The notes: generated by a model from the letters alone, not told the origin. Shown: positions 1 to 11,610, counted from the first letter of the stretch. The stretch: DNA of 62,000 bases from Lingula anatina (GCF_001039355.2 NW_019773681.1:167699-229698), one strand, 5' to 3'. A program made the numbers and translations.

Positions 1-62
1 GGCTGATTTGGGGGGGGGGGGGGGTGTGCTTCCCCCCCCCGGGTCCCCCCCCCCCCCCCCCT
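1..62. repeat. poly-G / poly-C homopolymer runs
   Basis: A run of G at 11-24 is followed by C runs at 33-40 and 45-62. Homopolymer tracts of this kind also lie beside the sequencing gap at 25.35 kb, so run lengths here may be unreliable. Confidence 0.8.
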
Positions 63-2466
63 TTAAATAACCCTGAATCTGTCCCTTAATGGTTTATTTT
101 AGGGGCTAATCCAACTCGGGGGAAGGCTTGGTATCGGCTGGAGGTATTTCCCGGATAAAAAAAGTTGCGCAACACCGCTGCTTTATTTCCAAAACCAAAA
201 ATCAATTTTATTACCTGGACATTGCCTGGTTTTATGGAAGAAATCTACGTGACAGAAATCGCCAAATTTTAAATGAGATAAGAGATAATTGAAGAGAATT
301 TCAACTGATAAACGAGCCGCGTGCACATGCATGCAACTCCATTAAAATTAATTTGAAGTCTGGTGATTATTTTGCCATATGTACACGCCTTCTGTTTTTA
401 AACAAAAAGTAAAAATTATAGAATATAATTTTTATTCAACTATTATATACAGTAACATCCAATTTCAAAAGCACTTGAACAATCATTAATGAATCGTGTA
501 AACGCAATAAATCTATAAACGGTAGTACCCGATGCTCTCGGGCCGTGGGGAAAAACCCGTCTAAACCCTTCGTGGGGAATACCGGGAAAGTGCCCACGCC
601 CGGATATCTCATACACTATACTGGTACACAAGGTGGAGCACAAAAATTTACCTTTGAAATTTCTACGGAAAGAGGTAATGAAGCCAATTAAGACACATTT
701 AATCGAGTTTTAACACAATTAAACTGAGACTTCAAATTTATCTAAGGGGATGAATTAATAAATAAAGTGACTCAATCCTTTTACAACTGAAAGCATCCAT
801 CAAAAAATCAAAAATTGAATATAGTTCTTTTAATGATAAAATATATAAAAAGTTCAGGTAATATGATTATAACCTAAACACCTTAAGGATTTAAACTAAA
901 CTTTGACATATAACTCTGTTTAAAATCAGTTTCTCAAATGTAATTCTGCCCTTCAATCGCAACTACATGTGCCTGTATGATACAAGTAAAGAATAAAGCA
1001 AGCTTGCTTTGAAATATTTCAGATCTCACATTACACTTTATGGCCGTCCATGTAAATGTTAATATGAATTTTTCGATCCGGAAAAAGTGCATATGTGATG
1101 AATTGGATATATTTGTCAACTATAACACTTGAGAAAGTCATAATGTTAGGCATATTAATAATGCGCGATCCTCTATCTTGAGAGATGACTGTGTGCACCC
1201 AGCCATCCCTCACGAGGAGCAGACTGTACAAAAAAATATAATGAAATATCTTCTCAAACTAAAATATTTCATTATACGTTTTGCACAAACTATCAATGTA
1301 AAACCTCTTCATGTAAAAGCATTTACATGAAGTCAGATTTTACAAAGATGTGAGAGTTAGTTGAGGTTAGTGTGCGGATTATGATCTTCTCAAACGCTAT
1401 ACTGACGAACAACTCCACACCATCAAAAGCACAAATTTGAAAACTTACTACCTCACTAAGATTGAAATAAAACACAGACGACCGTAAGTGGTGGTGATAC
1501 CAGTGTTTTTTGAAAAAAAACCTATCTGCATTTAGAATGTGGATAAAGCAACTGGGTATTCTATTTTAATTTTTAAAATAATTATAATTATTATAATAAT
1601 TGTAGAGGCAAATTTTCACACAGAACCACAATTCATCTTATTCAATTGGTCATTTATGAAATTATGAATGATTATCTTGAACTTCAGTTTTCTCTTAAGC
1701 TACTTAAATAAAATGACTCACTGTCATAAGTGAAAAAAATACACCCGACTCGCATCTGTGACCCATGAACCGCAAAAATTCTCAATATCCAAGAGAATTG
1801 AGGACATTGTTAGACTGTATTCCTCTAGCATTCATTATATCGCTTTTCATTGTCATTCCACATTCAGTAAATTTGTTTGCAGACAAGCTGTGTCCTTAAA
1901 GACTGCTCGGACGTCTGATTATCAGTGAAAGTGGCTACAGGGGCTCGTTGCTAGTGCCATCAAGTGTATAACATCTTGGACATTTAGGCTAGGATTGATG
2001 GAATCTGCGTTCGGGCATTATTTCTGGAAAACTGCCCTTTCGTAGCCTACAAACGAAACGAAGTTTCTGATCACTGTCTATATAAGAAACACAATAATAC
2101 ACCGTTATAACACTAAGAATTTTATTTAATTTTAATTTTATTTTTATAACATTACACAATAAAACCACATTATGATTCAGGAGAGTGCTAAGACTCTACA
2201 AAAAATTAAAGTGACTGGAGAATAAGAGAGATAAAGGAAGGCACACTAATCACGAAAACGGCCAATAATCGGAACAATATAAAGTTAAACAGACAAAAAT
2301 ACATGCTCACCTGTACGATGGCCTCTTAGTACCACAACCGTAGGACTGAGGGTGATGTTGAGGGGTAGTAGCTCCTAATATTCTAGTCCAGTGACGACGC
2401 GTGTATCAAACTGAGACTGATGAAGATCTGAAAGTTAGCCAATAGCAGGTTAAAATATTCTGCATG
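63..2466. other. AT-rich intergenic DNA, no gene recognised
   Basis: Only short open frames without recognisable domains occur here. The sole GC-richer patch is about 520-620, which is open on the minus strand for some 40 codons but matches nothing I know. I see no RNA gene or clear inverted repeat. Confidence 0.5.
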
Positions 2467-2467
2467 A

Positions 2468-2595
2468 ATTTTTTTTTTTTTTTTTTTTTTTTTTTGCAAG
2501 TTTGTGACAAATTAAGAAAGCTTTTGACCACTTATTTTTTTTTTGCATGAGTTTTCTTTTCAAGTTTGCGACAAATTGAAAGAGCTTTTGACTTC
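2468..2595. repeat. poly-T tract and short tandem duplication
   Basis: A run of about 28 T is followed by two related copies of a segment of roughly 80 bp. Each contains a T-run, then CAAGTTTGNGACAAATT and AGCTTTTGAC. Confidence 0.6.
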
Positions 2596-3304
2596 TAAAA
2601 TGTTTCATTAAAAGAACGAAATTGTCATCATTTACCAGTAATAACTGTGGACTAATCCTTTTCGTCTAAAATTAACGTCTAGCTTTTATACTTTTTATAC
2701 TTTTTTTCAGGAAACCCTTATCCGTGATCTTAATGAGTAGGAATGAGTACCTGTGCCATGATGACTTCACCAAACTGTGAGAAGTAGGCCTTCAAGTCAT
2801 CGTCTGCTCTTCCAAGGCAAACCCAGCAATATCAGGTCACTGCACTTCTTGCTGTTCAGCCGCTTTGTTTTCACGTTGCAATTTTCTGGGGTGTCATTTC
2901 CTTTTTCTTTTGTTCTCTAAAATGGTTACAATTTCCAATTATTATTTGTTGTATCAATATGTCTAATATTTTCTGTGAAATCAATGACTGTGACATCTAA
3001 TTATTGTTTGGACCATTAGCTATTTTCTAAGTTTTAAAGGAGCTTTTGATTTAATTAAAATTTTAAATGTAACTGTTACATCTTGATTCTAAAATGCCAA
3101 GGCCTTCTTAATAATAAAAAATAATAATAATGCAATCCAGTCCAGTTCTATTGAAATTTGTATTCGGAACAGTGAATCCTGACTCAGTCCAGTAGATTTC
3201 AGAAAAGTTGAGGTCCGAATGGCCAATAAAGTGAAAAGTTAATGGCAAATACTGCAACTGAAAAAACATTTTAGTCTATTTCTCTCCCCAATATTACAGG
3301 TTAC

Positions 3305-5902
3305 CTTTAAGGGTTTTCCTTCTCATTGAAACACGATGTGCCTTGGGCGCTTCCCCAGTGCAGCCACCTCGCAGGCAGACCATGGCAGGACTCGCAGGAC
3401 GCTTCCCCAATGACGCCACCTCGCAGGCAGACCATAGTAGGACTCGCTGGACGCTTCCCCAATGACGCTACCTCGTAGATAGACCATGGCAGGACTCGTT
3501 GGCATCATGGATTGATCGAAGTAGCTGAAATGTAGATGTGTCCCTCTTCTTCTTGCAGTTGTCAGTGTGAGCTCTATCGAGAATAGCCATAATCGAGTTC
3601 TGTAAACAGAAAGAAAAACGGATTTAGGACTTTTCTACCTATGTCAGCACTTTGTAGCCAGGCTTACCTGTAAGCGTTTTCCATCTCACTGAAACACCAT
3701 GTGCCTTGGACGCTTCCCAATGCAGCCACATCGTAGGCAGACCATGGCGGGACTCGCTGAACCCTTCCCCAATGATGCCACCTTGTAGACAGACCATGGC
3801 AGGACTCGCTGAACCCTTCCCCAATGATGCCACCTCGTAGACAGACCATGGCAGGACTCGCTGGACGCTTCTCTAATGACGCCACCTCGTAGACAGACTA
3901 TGACAGGACTCGCTGGCACCAGGGATTGATCGAAGTAGCTGAAGTGTAGATGTGGCCCTTTTCTCCTTGCAGTTGTCAGTGTGAGCTCTATCTAGAATTG
4001 CCATAATCGAGTTCTGTAAACAGAAAAAAAAACGAATTAATGACTTTTTCTACCTACGTCAGCACTTTGCAGCCAGGCTTACCCGTAAGCGTTTCCATAT
4101 CACTGGAACACCGTGTGCCTTGGACGCTTCCCCCAATGCAGCCATCTTGTAGACAGACCATGGCAGGACTCGCTGGTCGCTTCTCCAGTGACGCCACCTC
4201 GTAGACAGACCATGACAGGACTCGCTCTCACCAAGGATTAATCGAAGTAGCTGAAGTGTAGATGTGGCCCTCTTCTCCTTGCAGTTGTCAGTGTGAGCTC
4301 TATCAAAAATCGCCATAATCGAGTTCTGTAAACAGAAAGAAAAATGGATTTAGGACTTTTCTACCTATGTCAGCACTTTGCAGCCAGGCTTACCTGTAAG
4401 CGTTTTCCATCTCACTGAAACACCATGTGCCTTGAACGCTTCCCAATGCAGCCACCTCGTAGAGAGACCATGGCAGGACTCGCTGAACGCTTTCCCAAGG
4501 ACGCCACCTCGTAGACAGACCATGGGAGGACTCGCTAGCACCAAGGATTGATCGAAGTACAGGTAGCTGAAGTGTAGATGTGGCCGTCTCCTCCTCACAG
4601 TTGTCAGTGTGAGCCCTATCGAGAATCGCCATAATCGAGTTCTGTAAACAGAAAAAAAAACGAATTAATGACTTTTTCTACCTACGTCAGCACTTTGCAG
4701 CCCGGCTTACCTGTAAAGTTTTCCATCTCACTGAAACACCGTGTGCCTTGGACGCTTCCCCAATGCAGCCATCTTGTAGACAGACCATGGCCGGACTAGC
4801 TGGACGCTTCCCCAATGCAGCCACCTCGTAGAGACAAACCATGGCAGGACTCGCAGGCACCAAGGATTGATCGAAGTAGCTGAAGTGTAGATGTGGCCCT
4901 CTTCTCCTTGCAGTCGTCAGTGTGAGCTCTATCAAAAATCGCCATAATCGAGTTCTGTAAACAGAAAGAAAAATGGATTTAGGACTTTTCTACCTATGTC
5001 AGCACTTTGCAGCCAGGCTTACCTGTAAGCGTTTTCCATCTCACTGAAACACCATGTGCCTTGAACGCTTCCCAATGCAGCCACCTCGTAGAGAGACCAT
5101 GGCAGGACTCGCTGAACGCTTTCCCAAGGACGCCACCTCGTAGACAGACCATGGGAGGACTCGCTAGCACCAAGGATTGATCGAAGTACAGGTAGCTGAA
5201 GTGTAGATGTGGCCGTCTCCTCCTCACAGTTGTCAGTGTGAGCCCTATCGAGAATCGCCATAATCGAGTTCTGTAAACAGAAAAAAAAACGAATTAATGA
5301 CTTTTTCTACCTACGTCAGCACTTTGCAGCCCGGCTTACCTGTAAAGTTTTCCATCTCACTGAAACACCGTGTGCCTTGGACGCTTCCCCAATGCAGCCA
5401 TCTTGTAGACAGACCATGGCCGGACTAGCTGGACGCTTCCCCAATGCAGCCACCTCGTAGAGACAAACCATGGCAGGACTCGCAGGCACCAAGGATTGAT
5501 CGAAGTAGCTGAAGTGTAGATGTGGCCCTCTTCTCCTTGCAGTTGTCAGTGTGCGCTCTATGAAAATCGCCATAATCGAGTTCTGTAAACAGAAAAAAAA
5601 AACGGATTAAAGACTTTTTCTACCTATGTCAGGACTTTGCAGCCAGGCTTACCTGTAAGGGTTTTCCATTTCACTGAAACACCGTGTGCCTTGGACGCTT
5701 CCCCAATGCAGCCACCTCGTAGACAGACCATGGCCGGACTAGCTGGACGCTTCCCCAATTAAATGCAGCCACCTCGTAGAGACAAACCATGGCAGGACTC
5801 GCAGGCACCAAGGATTGATCGAAGTAGCTGAAGTGTAGATGTAGCCCTCTTCTCCTTGCAGTTGTCATTGTGAGCTATATCGAGAATCGCCATAATGGAG
5901 TT
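3305..5902 (-). repeat. Array of eight tandem splice-unit repeats (possible exon array)
   Basis: Eight tandem units of about 315 bp read on the minus strand. Each starts after a pyrimidine tract and TTTACAG acceptor with the motif AACTCGATTATGGC, and ends at a donor of the form TTACAG|GTAAGC. The blocks between splice signals are 5653-5902, 5340-5582, 5023-5270, 4711-4954, 4394-4641, 4083-4325, 3668-4013 and 3305-3599; the spacers are about 70 bp. Each block holds two to four copies of a 52-bp minisatellite containing CTACGAGGTGGC and CATGGTCTG. Seen: regular conservation of both splice signals. Inferred: an exon array of a spliced transcript, coding or not. Block lengths are not uniformly multiples of three, and the first block (5653-5902) has a stop in every frame, so one long protein is unlikely. 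It could also be a satellite that happens to carry splice-like motifs. Confidence 0.6.
4245..5509 (-). repeat. 629-bp near-identical duplication inside the splice-unit array
   Basis: Sequence from about 4245-4880 recurs 629 bp further on (about 4874-5509) with hardly any difference. Two adjacent 315-bp units were therefore duplicated together, far more recently than the units diverged from each other. Differences appear only towards the far end, near 4910-4935 against 5540-5565. Confidence 0.85.
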
Positions 5903-6336
5903 CTGTTAAAAGAAAGAAAAACGGATTAATGACTTTTCCTACCTATGTCAGCACTCTGCAGTCTGCTTCCTGGACCTGTAATAGAAGAAACCTGGAACGC
6001 ATGGAAATATATACAATGACACTACAACAATACAGCCCACAACAGCAGAAAGCCGATGATGTATCCTGCAAAGATTCCTGAGCGACGATTCCTCGTGGAG
6101 AGATGCGAAGGTTATAGCTGGCCAGCTTATAGAAACGTCGAATCCACGCCCAGACGAATGCGTGTGAAAGAAACATGTCGATGAGCGATGCCTTGACTTG
6201 GGATGAGGAAAATATGCGAAGAAATGAGAGTTGACTCCTGTGTCCTTTTTGCTCGATACGGAGAGAAGCACTTGACATCCTTCTTGTTGCTCCAGATCTG
6301 TCTGCGTTGAATGAACGCAATTTCAAAATTCCGCGC
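5903..6336 (-). other. Possible first exon/leader of the splice-unit transcript
   Basis: Unique sequence upstream (minus sense) of the array and just downstream of a TATA box. Two overlapping minus-strand frames are open: 6326-5943 (127 codons) and 6271-5948 (107 codons). Neither resembles a known family. The 6271 start lies about 40 nt downstream of the expected transcription start; the 6326 start would lie upstream of it. A donor-like TGACATAG|GTAGGA lies at about 5937-5943. A coding role is unproven. Confidence 0.3.
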
Positions 6337-6343
6337 TTTTATA
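6337..6343 (-). promoter_or_regulatory. Candidate TATA box (minus strand)
   Basis: The minus strand reads GGTATAAAAGCGCGG, a good TATA element. It would start transcription near 6310, heading into the splice-unit array. It is the only promoter-like signal in the window whose position fits a downstream transcribed structure. Confidence 0.45.
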
Positions 6344-7472
6344 CCTTCAGTGATATATAGTCACATGGTGGCGTTCCTGTTGTCACCAATGGTCAACTTG
6401 TTCATAGGGGGTGGTGTTTGATAGTGATGCGTAAAACTGATTATAATATCTTATGAGCATATAATTTTATTTACTTTTTTACTTTGATTATTCTGTATAT
6501 CATTTTATTTTATAATAAGAGTAATAAGCACTAAGTAGTGACTTCGAAATGTACAGGCAAATTTGATGACAATTTCTGAGCAACATATCTTCTCCCCAAA
6601 ATTATAGTGTCCACGATGTCCGTTAAACCGGTACAGGTAGCCGTGAACTTCTCGTAGGCCACATTAGTATGTGCGTATTCGAACACTGTTCCAAAATGTG
6701 GATAATGGAATAGGGCGTTGGGTGACTGCATTTTCGAGGCAGCCTGAGGGAGCATGATTGTTTTGATTGTAGTAAACTGTAGTGAGTCAATTGAAAGTAC
6801 ACTGGACTTACCACGTACAGCCACCTCAGTGCTCTAAAATAAATGTTGTAATCAACTGACTTGTTATTCTGAGAAATGAAAAACACGTTATTGTGATTTA
6901 TCAAACAAAGAAAGCAGCAATAGGTCAAATGAAACATCTTGATTTACTTATACCAGGCAGTAGAAATAAATTATTATTATTATTATTTTTTTTATTATTA
7001 TTATTATTATTTGCATATAAAGCGTCTATTGATATAGTAAATAACTAACAGCGGACGCGTCCCTTCATTACTTTGGGTTATCAGTACTCTAATGCCAGTA
7101 GCACGAGTAGAGAAAAATGGGCAAATAAAATAATATATAAGACAACAAGATAAAAATCAAAAGGAAATATTTCCCATTTATACGTTTACTTTATCCACTT
7201 AAACCGCAGTTGAGATTTACACTTCGCGTTTTAACATTTTTTGTTATAAGTCTCAGTGGTCACACCCTTTCACATATCCCTAGCTGTCGAGCATACAACC
7301 TAGATGTCGAGCACTAGAGCTAACATGTTAATAGGCCACTTGCTCATTATCAGTGTTTTCATGGCCAGGCACACAGCAGTTCCATTTGTGTGTTTTCTCA
7401 GTGAGGTGGTCTTTGACTCGGCCCAGCTTGAAAATCGAACTCAGGACTTGCCTCGCCTGCCACGAGAACACT
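6344..7472. other. Intergenic DNA with AT trinucleotide run
   Basis: No gene recognised. A (TTA)n-like run lies at 6970-7012. Minus-strand open frames at 6531-6824 and 6623-6937 have no recognisable features. Confidence 0.5.
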
Positions 7473-7477
7473 CACTG

Positions 7478-7478
<1 letters not shown>

Positions 7479-7571
<93 letters not shown>
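7479..7571. repeat. (CT)n(AT)n microsatellite
   Basis: About 44 bases of CT dinucleotides pass directly into about 46 bases of AT dinucleotides. The open frame that ends in this tract is a product of the repeat. Confidence 0.95.
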
Positions 7572-7574
<3 letters not shown>

Positions 7575-8016
7575 AATTTTAAAAAAACTAATTATAAATT
7601 AAAGACAGAAAGAATTGTTTGTTCAGGTGGAAGTTTACTTACATCAGTCTAACAGCTTAAATAACTGCAAAAAATAATTTCTAGATTTATCTGGTCTGAC
7701 AAAAAAAAATAATAAACGGACTGAAATTTAAACCATCGTTACCGTTGCTCTCAGGGCTATCTTACACTCTCCAATCGATCTAGTTTATTTTTTACTCAAG
7801 TACAAAATCAGGAAGCGAATATGATGTCTAACGACTCAGAAAATGTGTATGTTTTTCATTTAATTTAACTAACGCAATAAATAGATCGCGGTTGTGTTCG
7901 CGGTGTCACCTGGCTTTTAAAAATTGGTAAAAAAATCGTGACGTCTTTTAGCGAGGGGGATTATTTTCAGTTGTTTGATGTCCTTGTAATATTTTAGCCA
8001 TATATAGAATCTTCCA

Positions 8017-8240
8017 CCCCATTTCCATAGATTTTTAGATCGATCTATCCCTGTGGGGAGTCTCACTAGATTACTGTCAGCTTGGCCGGCTTAAGCCTCT
8101 GTCCCGCCTACTAAAAGCTGTAAGGGGGTAATTAACTATGGTGCCCGCTCGGCTGACTGCAATTTAGCGTGAACCCCCAGGGAGTTAGGTCGATCTAAAT
8201 CTTAATCTCTAGATCGATCTAAATCTCTGGGAAAGCACCC
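8017..8240. mobile_element. Family A foldback MITE, copy 1
   Basis: About 224 bp with imperfect inverted-repeat arms. The left edge is CCCCATTTCCATAGATTTT and the right edge is AATCTCTGGGAAAGCACCC. The arms hold GATCGATCTATCCC and its partner GGGAGTTAGGTCGATC, and the core is AAGGGGGTAATTAA. No coding capacity. At least fourteen relatives occur in this window. Confidence 0.85.
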
Positions 8241-8273
8241 TTCGATTCAGTTACTAGTACATCCTTGATTAGC

Positions 8274-8732
8274 TACACACACTGGTCAACAGAAGTGTCA
8301 CCCCCTGAATCAGAGTAATCAATGTTATAATGCCTGGTCTACTTAGACCCCATTCCCAGAGATTAGACCGATCCAACTAGATCGACCTAACTCCCTGGGG
8401 GTTCACGCTAAATAGCTGTCAGCCGAGCGGACAAGAAAGTTAATTACCCCCTTACAGCTTTTAGTAGGCGGGACGGACATTTAAGCCGGATTATCTGACA
8501 GTAATCTAGTGAGACTCCCCATGGGGATAGATCGATCTAAAATCTATAGGAATGCGCCCTTATAATGCGACTAATGAGTATAAAACCACTGTACCATGGA
8601 ATTGTATTGTTGGTCTTTTTGTGAAATTTAATGTTAATAAAATGATACCAGGAGCATATCATTCCACAGTCATTTATCTCCCCCAAAGTATTGGTTCAGT
8701 AGGGGTGACACTTCTATTGTCCAGTGTGTGTA
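8274..8732. mobile_element. Family G Tc1/mariner-like MITE, split by a family A insertion
   Basis: Terminal inverted repeats of more than 25 bp start CACACACTGG and end CCAGTGTGTG. They contain the shared AGAAGTGTCACCCC and are flanked by TA on both sides. TA target duplication is the mark of Tc1/mariner elements. No transposase is visible. The family A copy at 8348-8559 sits inside it, so this element is the older of the two. Confidence 0.75.
8348..8559. mobile_element. Family A foldback MITE, copy 2 (inside family G)
   Basis: Opposite orientation to copy 1: starts CCCCATTCCCAGAGATTAG and ends AATCTATAGGAATGCGCCC. TTATAATGC occurs close to both sides and may mark the insertion event. Confidence 0.85.
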
Positions 8733-10104
8733 GTTAATAGTCGGGCCTTATAAACGTATTAGCGTCAGATTTAATTGCCAGCACAACGTATTTGCACATC
8801 GTTTATCCGCTTATCCACTCCATCGGTACGTTCCATATGAGCAAAAGGTTGTCGAAAACTCATTGCTGCCGTATAAACCAATCAGTATTTGCCTATGTTT
8901 AAAGCCGGAGACCCGGATTGAAGCTGGCCATTTGTTTATGTGTAATAAAAAGCTGGATTTGTGTAAATTGACTTTACGTTGGGGTACTTAATTGGTGTTT
9001 GGAGACGTTATATCTGTGCATTTGTGGTCCCGAATCTAAGGCTTCGTTGGGTCAGCAAAGGGCAATGACATCTGATATCATACCAGCATATACATTACAT
9101 ATATATAAAGAATCCTTACATTTAATTAATTTCTTATATACGCTTCTAAGAATCTCCATTTTATGTGGTTTTTGCCTTACCCGTATTAAAGACTTCACTA
9201 AGACCAAACCCATTTATATCCTGTGATGACCTCTGAACACACAGTGTACCGATACATGTGGTGAATTACTGCTGTGTGATATTGAGACTAAAAGACCCAG
9301 CTGTAAGTATAATCAGATTTATTGTCCGATTAAATATCTGATATAATCCTGTATCTACATTAAAGAAAGAAAAACTTGAATACACGTAGTAAAAGTACAT
9401 GTACGTTATAGTATTCTTTTCGATTTACACCCAGCAAATAATGAAACCGCAACTGGATGAAACAATTTTCACGCTTGTCAAATAGGGCATCTTTTTCCTA
9501 AATGACGAAACCACTTGGAACCAAATCGCGGAGTATAATAACGTTTTATTTAAGCAAAGCACAGCAAGAGTCGAATGTCCGGCATCTTTAAAGAAACAAA
9601 TAAAGAAAATTCATCACCTGAAAACACAACTATTGTTCATGATGATGACATATTACATTTTTTTCAATTTCTACACCATAACTGAAAGTGTACCACTAAA
9701 AGCTTTCGTTCCAACACTTAGGCCTTCATCAGTCGCACTGAAGTTGTGAGAGTGTATAGTGAACAGTTCAGTGAGAATTGTCTACTCTGTAGCAACGTGC
9801 ATTTTGTTTATTGATTTACCCAAAATCTTCTGTTATTACCAAATATACCAAAAATTGAGCAATAATATCACAGGGTCGGCAGGAAAGTGTAAGGTGTATA
9901 TTTTGGGTTATATAACTAACGTAAATTGTAACAAATGATAATACCGGAAAATTTTCGGCTCTAGCGTATACGTGTTTGCAATCTTCTTTTCATTACAATA
10001 GATATATTGTCTCTTTTCTTTTTCTTTTCATTTTCGATTATCTATTTGTTTATCGATCATAACAGCCAGTCGTATAATTATTCATTTATCTTTTTCCTTT
10101 GTAG
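8733..10104. other. Upstream region of the FkbM-like gene; possible 5' UTR exon and intron
   Basis: No coding exon recognised. CAGCT|GTAAGT at 9302/9303 is a good donor and CCTTTGTAG at 10096-10104 a good acceptor just before the FkbM-like start codon. An untranslated first exon ending near 9302 is therefore plausible but unproven. Confidence 0.35.
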
Positions 10105-11610
10105 AAAATGCATTCAAAGATTCATTTCCTCCTACGATGCATTCTAGTCATAACAACTGCGTGCATACTGGTGGAATTTTACGTCAGTAAAATTACCCAG
10201 AGTGATGGACCTTCCTCCGTCTTTGAATTAAGGGAAAGTAGCAGTACGGACACTGACGTTCTTCAAGGTCTTCTCTCGGGAGAACTGGACGCACTGGATC
10301 CCAAGCTGCTAGAGTATGTGAGGCGCAGACTGCTCTTTACGCCGTCTAGGAGGTCTTGGAATCTTAAGAAACCCGACAAAATCCATTATTCCCAAAACGG
10401 ACAAAGTCGTCTGGCTGATAAATTTCTTCGCCAACGACGAAACGGTTTCTTTGTGGAGGCAGGTGCATGGGATGGGGAGGAGAACAGCAACTCTATTTTT
10501 TGAAAAATCTCGCAACTGGACTGGAATACTGATAGAACCCGACCCCCAAAATTTTGAGCAACTTGTCACGAAAAACAGGTAGGTACTGTCTATGGTTGCA
10601 TAGGTAAACTCTTACTTTTTTCTAGTATTACATATGCGTATAAATTCCTCAGTTAGTGTGCGTGTCTCGGAATGTGATACTTATGAAATGTTATTCCTTA
10701 CAGATAAATGTTACAATAGGTAACTGTTTTTTACTCCATGCCTTCTTACTAGTGATGACAGAATTAATAACAATAAGTGATGGCTTGGTTACCATAATAT
10801 CTGACGCCACTCTTTTCAAAGCCAAATCCTTTGGGATAAACATGACGATGCCCTTCGAGTTTAAGTTAATTAGATGGATCAACGTCTGGTGTTTGTTATC
10901 TCTAAAATATGCAAGGCTTTGACAACCTGAATCACAAAATCTTCTAAATGACCAAAAATTAGTCGATGCGGATTGGTGGATGTCAATTTATGACCGCAGA
11001 CTAATTGCTCTAGTATATACCTGTAAATTGGCTTCCAAGGTAATAACGTCATTTCAGGAATTTATAACCTGAGACCGAAATTACTAGCATAAACTTTGTC
11101 TTTGCTTAAGAAGAAATACCATCATTTCAGGAATTTATGACTGGATACTGAAAATGCTGTTATATACTTTGTTTTTCAAGGTACATTTCTTATCATTTCA
11201 GGAAGGCATTTGTGGTCCAGACTTGCCTCACGAGTAAACCAAAGTGGCTGGATTTTACGTTGTCCAGCAGTCCAGATAGTGGAGCTATCAACCCAATAGA
11301 CAAAAGAATAAGTGTTACAGGAAATACCAGGCTACTTTGCCTACCAATCCAGACGCTTTTAAGCACCATTGGTCGGAAACACGTAGACTACTTTTCCCTC
11401 GACGTGGAGGGGGTTGAGCTGGAGGTTCTCCAAGCTTTCCCGTGGAATAAAATAACGGTCGATATATGGACGGTCGAAGTTCATGAACTCACAAAGAACT
11501 ACAGTCAGGCTTTAATAGATATTAAAGAGGTATTTACTCGAACCGGGATGTATAAAGAAGTGCGGCCTATCGGCCAAGATCTTACGTTTGTGCGACAAGA
11601 TGTTCACTAA
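10105..11610 (+). CDS. Star-like FkbM-family methyltransferase-domain protein, two coding exons, frameshifted
   Basis: Exons 10105-10578 (start codon 10108) and 11202-11610 join through GTAGGT and TTTCAG in phase. The product begins with a short basic segment and a hydrophobic stretch (residues 7-25), a type II signal anchor, so the domain would be luminal or extracellular. The FkbM domain (Methyltransf_21) shows FFVEAGAWDGE at about 114-124, the SAM-site motif, and DYFSLDVEGVELEVLQ in exon 2. Drosophila Star, an EGF-ligand trafficking protein, has this architecture, and such genes are abundant in invertebrates; substrate unknown. Oddity: near 10490 the frame runs into a stop at 10501-10503. 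The expected Asn-Ser-Asn-Thr-Leu-Phe-Phe-Glu reading resumes if two bases are missing from the AAC-ACT codons, leaving AACT. Either this is a sequencing error or the locus is a recent pseudogene. With an intact frame it would be about 293 residues. Confidence 0.8.
10579..11201 (+). other. Intron of the FkbM-like gene with triplicated acceptor segment
   Basis: Runs from donor GTAGGT to acceptor ATCATTTCAG. The last 150 bases hold three diverged tandem copies of a segment of about 70-75 bp, each with TCATTTCAGGAA, at about 11049, 11124 and 11192. Open frames inside the intron (for example 10656-10922) show no family resemblance. Confidence 0.7.

Noticed and set aside
3305-5902. CRISPR-like array
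   Set aside because: Units are about 315 bp with internal 52-bp repeats and splice-like borders, in a eukaryotic genome; there is no short repeat/unique spacer pattern.
7304-7582. Open frame on the plus strand ending in a Ser-Leu/Tyr-Ile repeat
   Set aside because: Its C-terminal part is translated (CT)n(AT)n microsatellite and the N-terminal part shows no family features.
8017-8240. Structured RNA gene
   Set aside because: Strong dyad symmetry suggested an RNA hairpin, but the many dispersed copies in both orientations and the direct repeats at the flanks fit a foldback transposon better.
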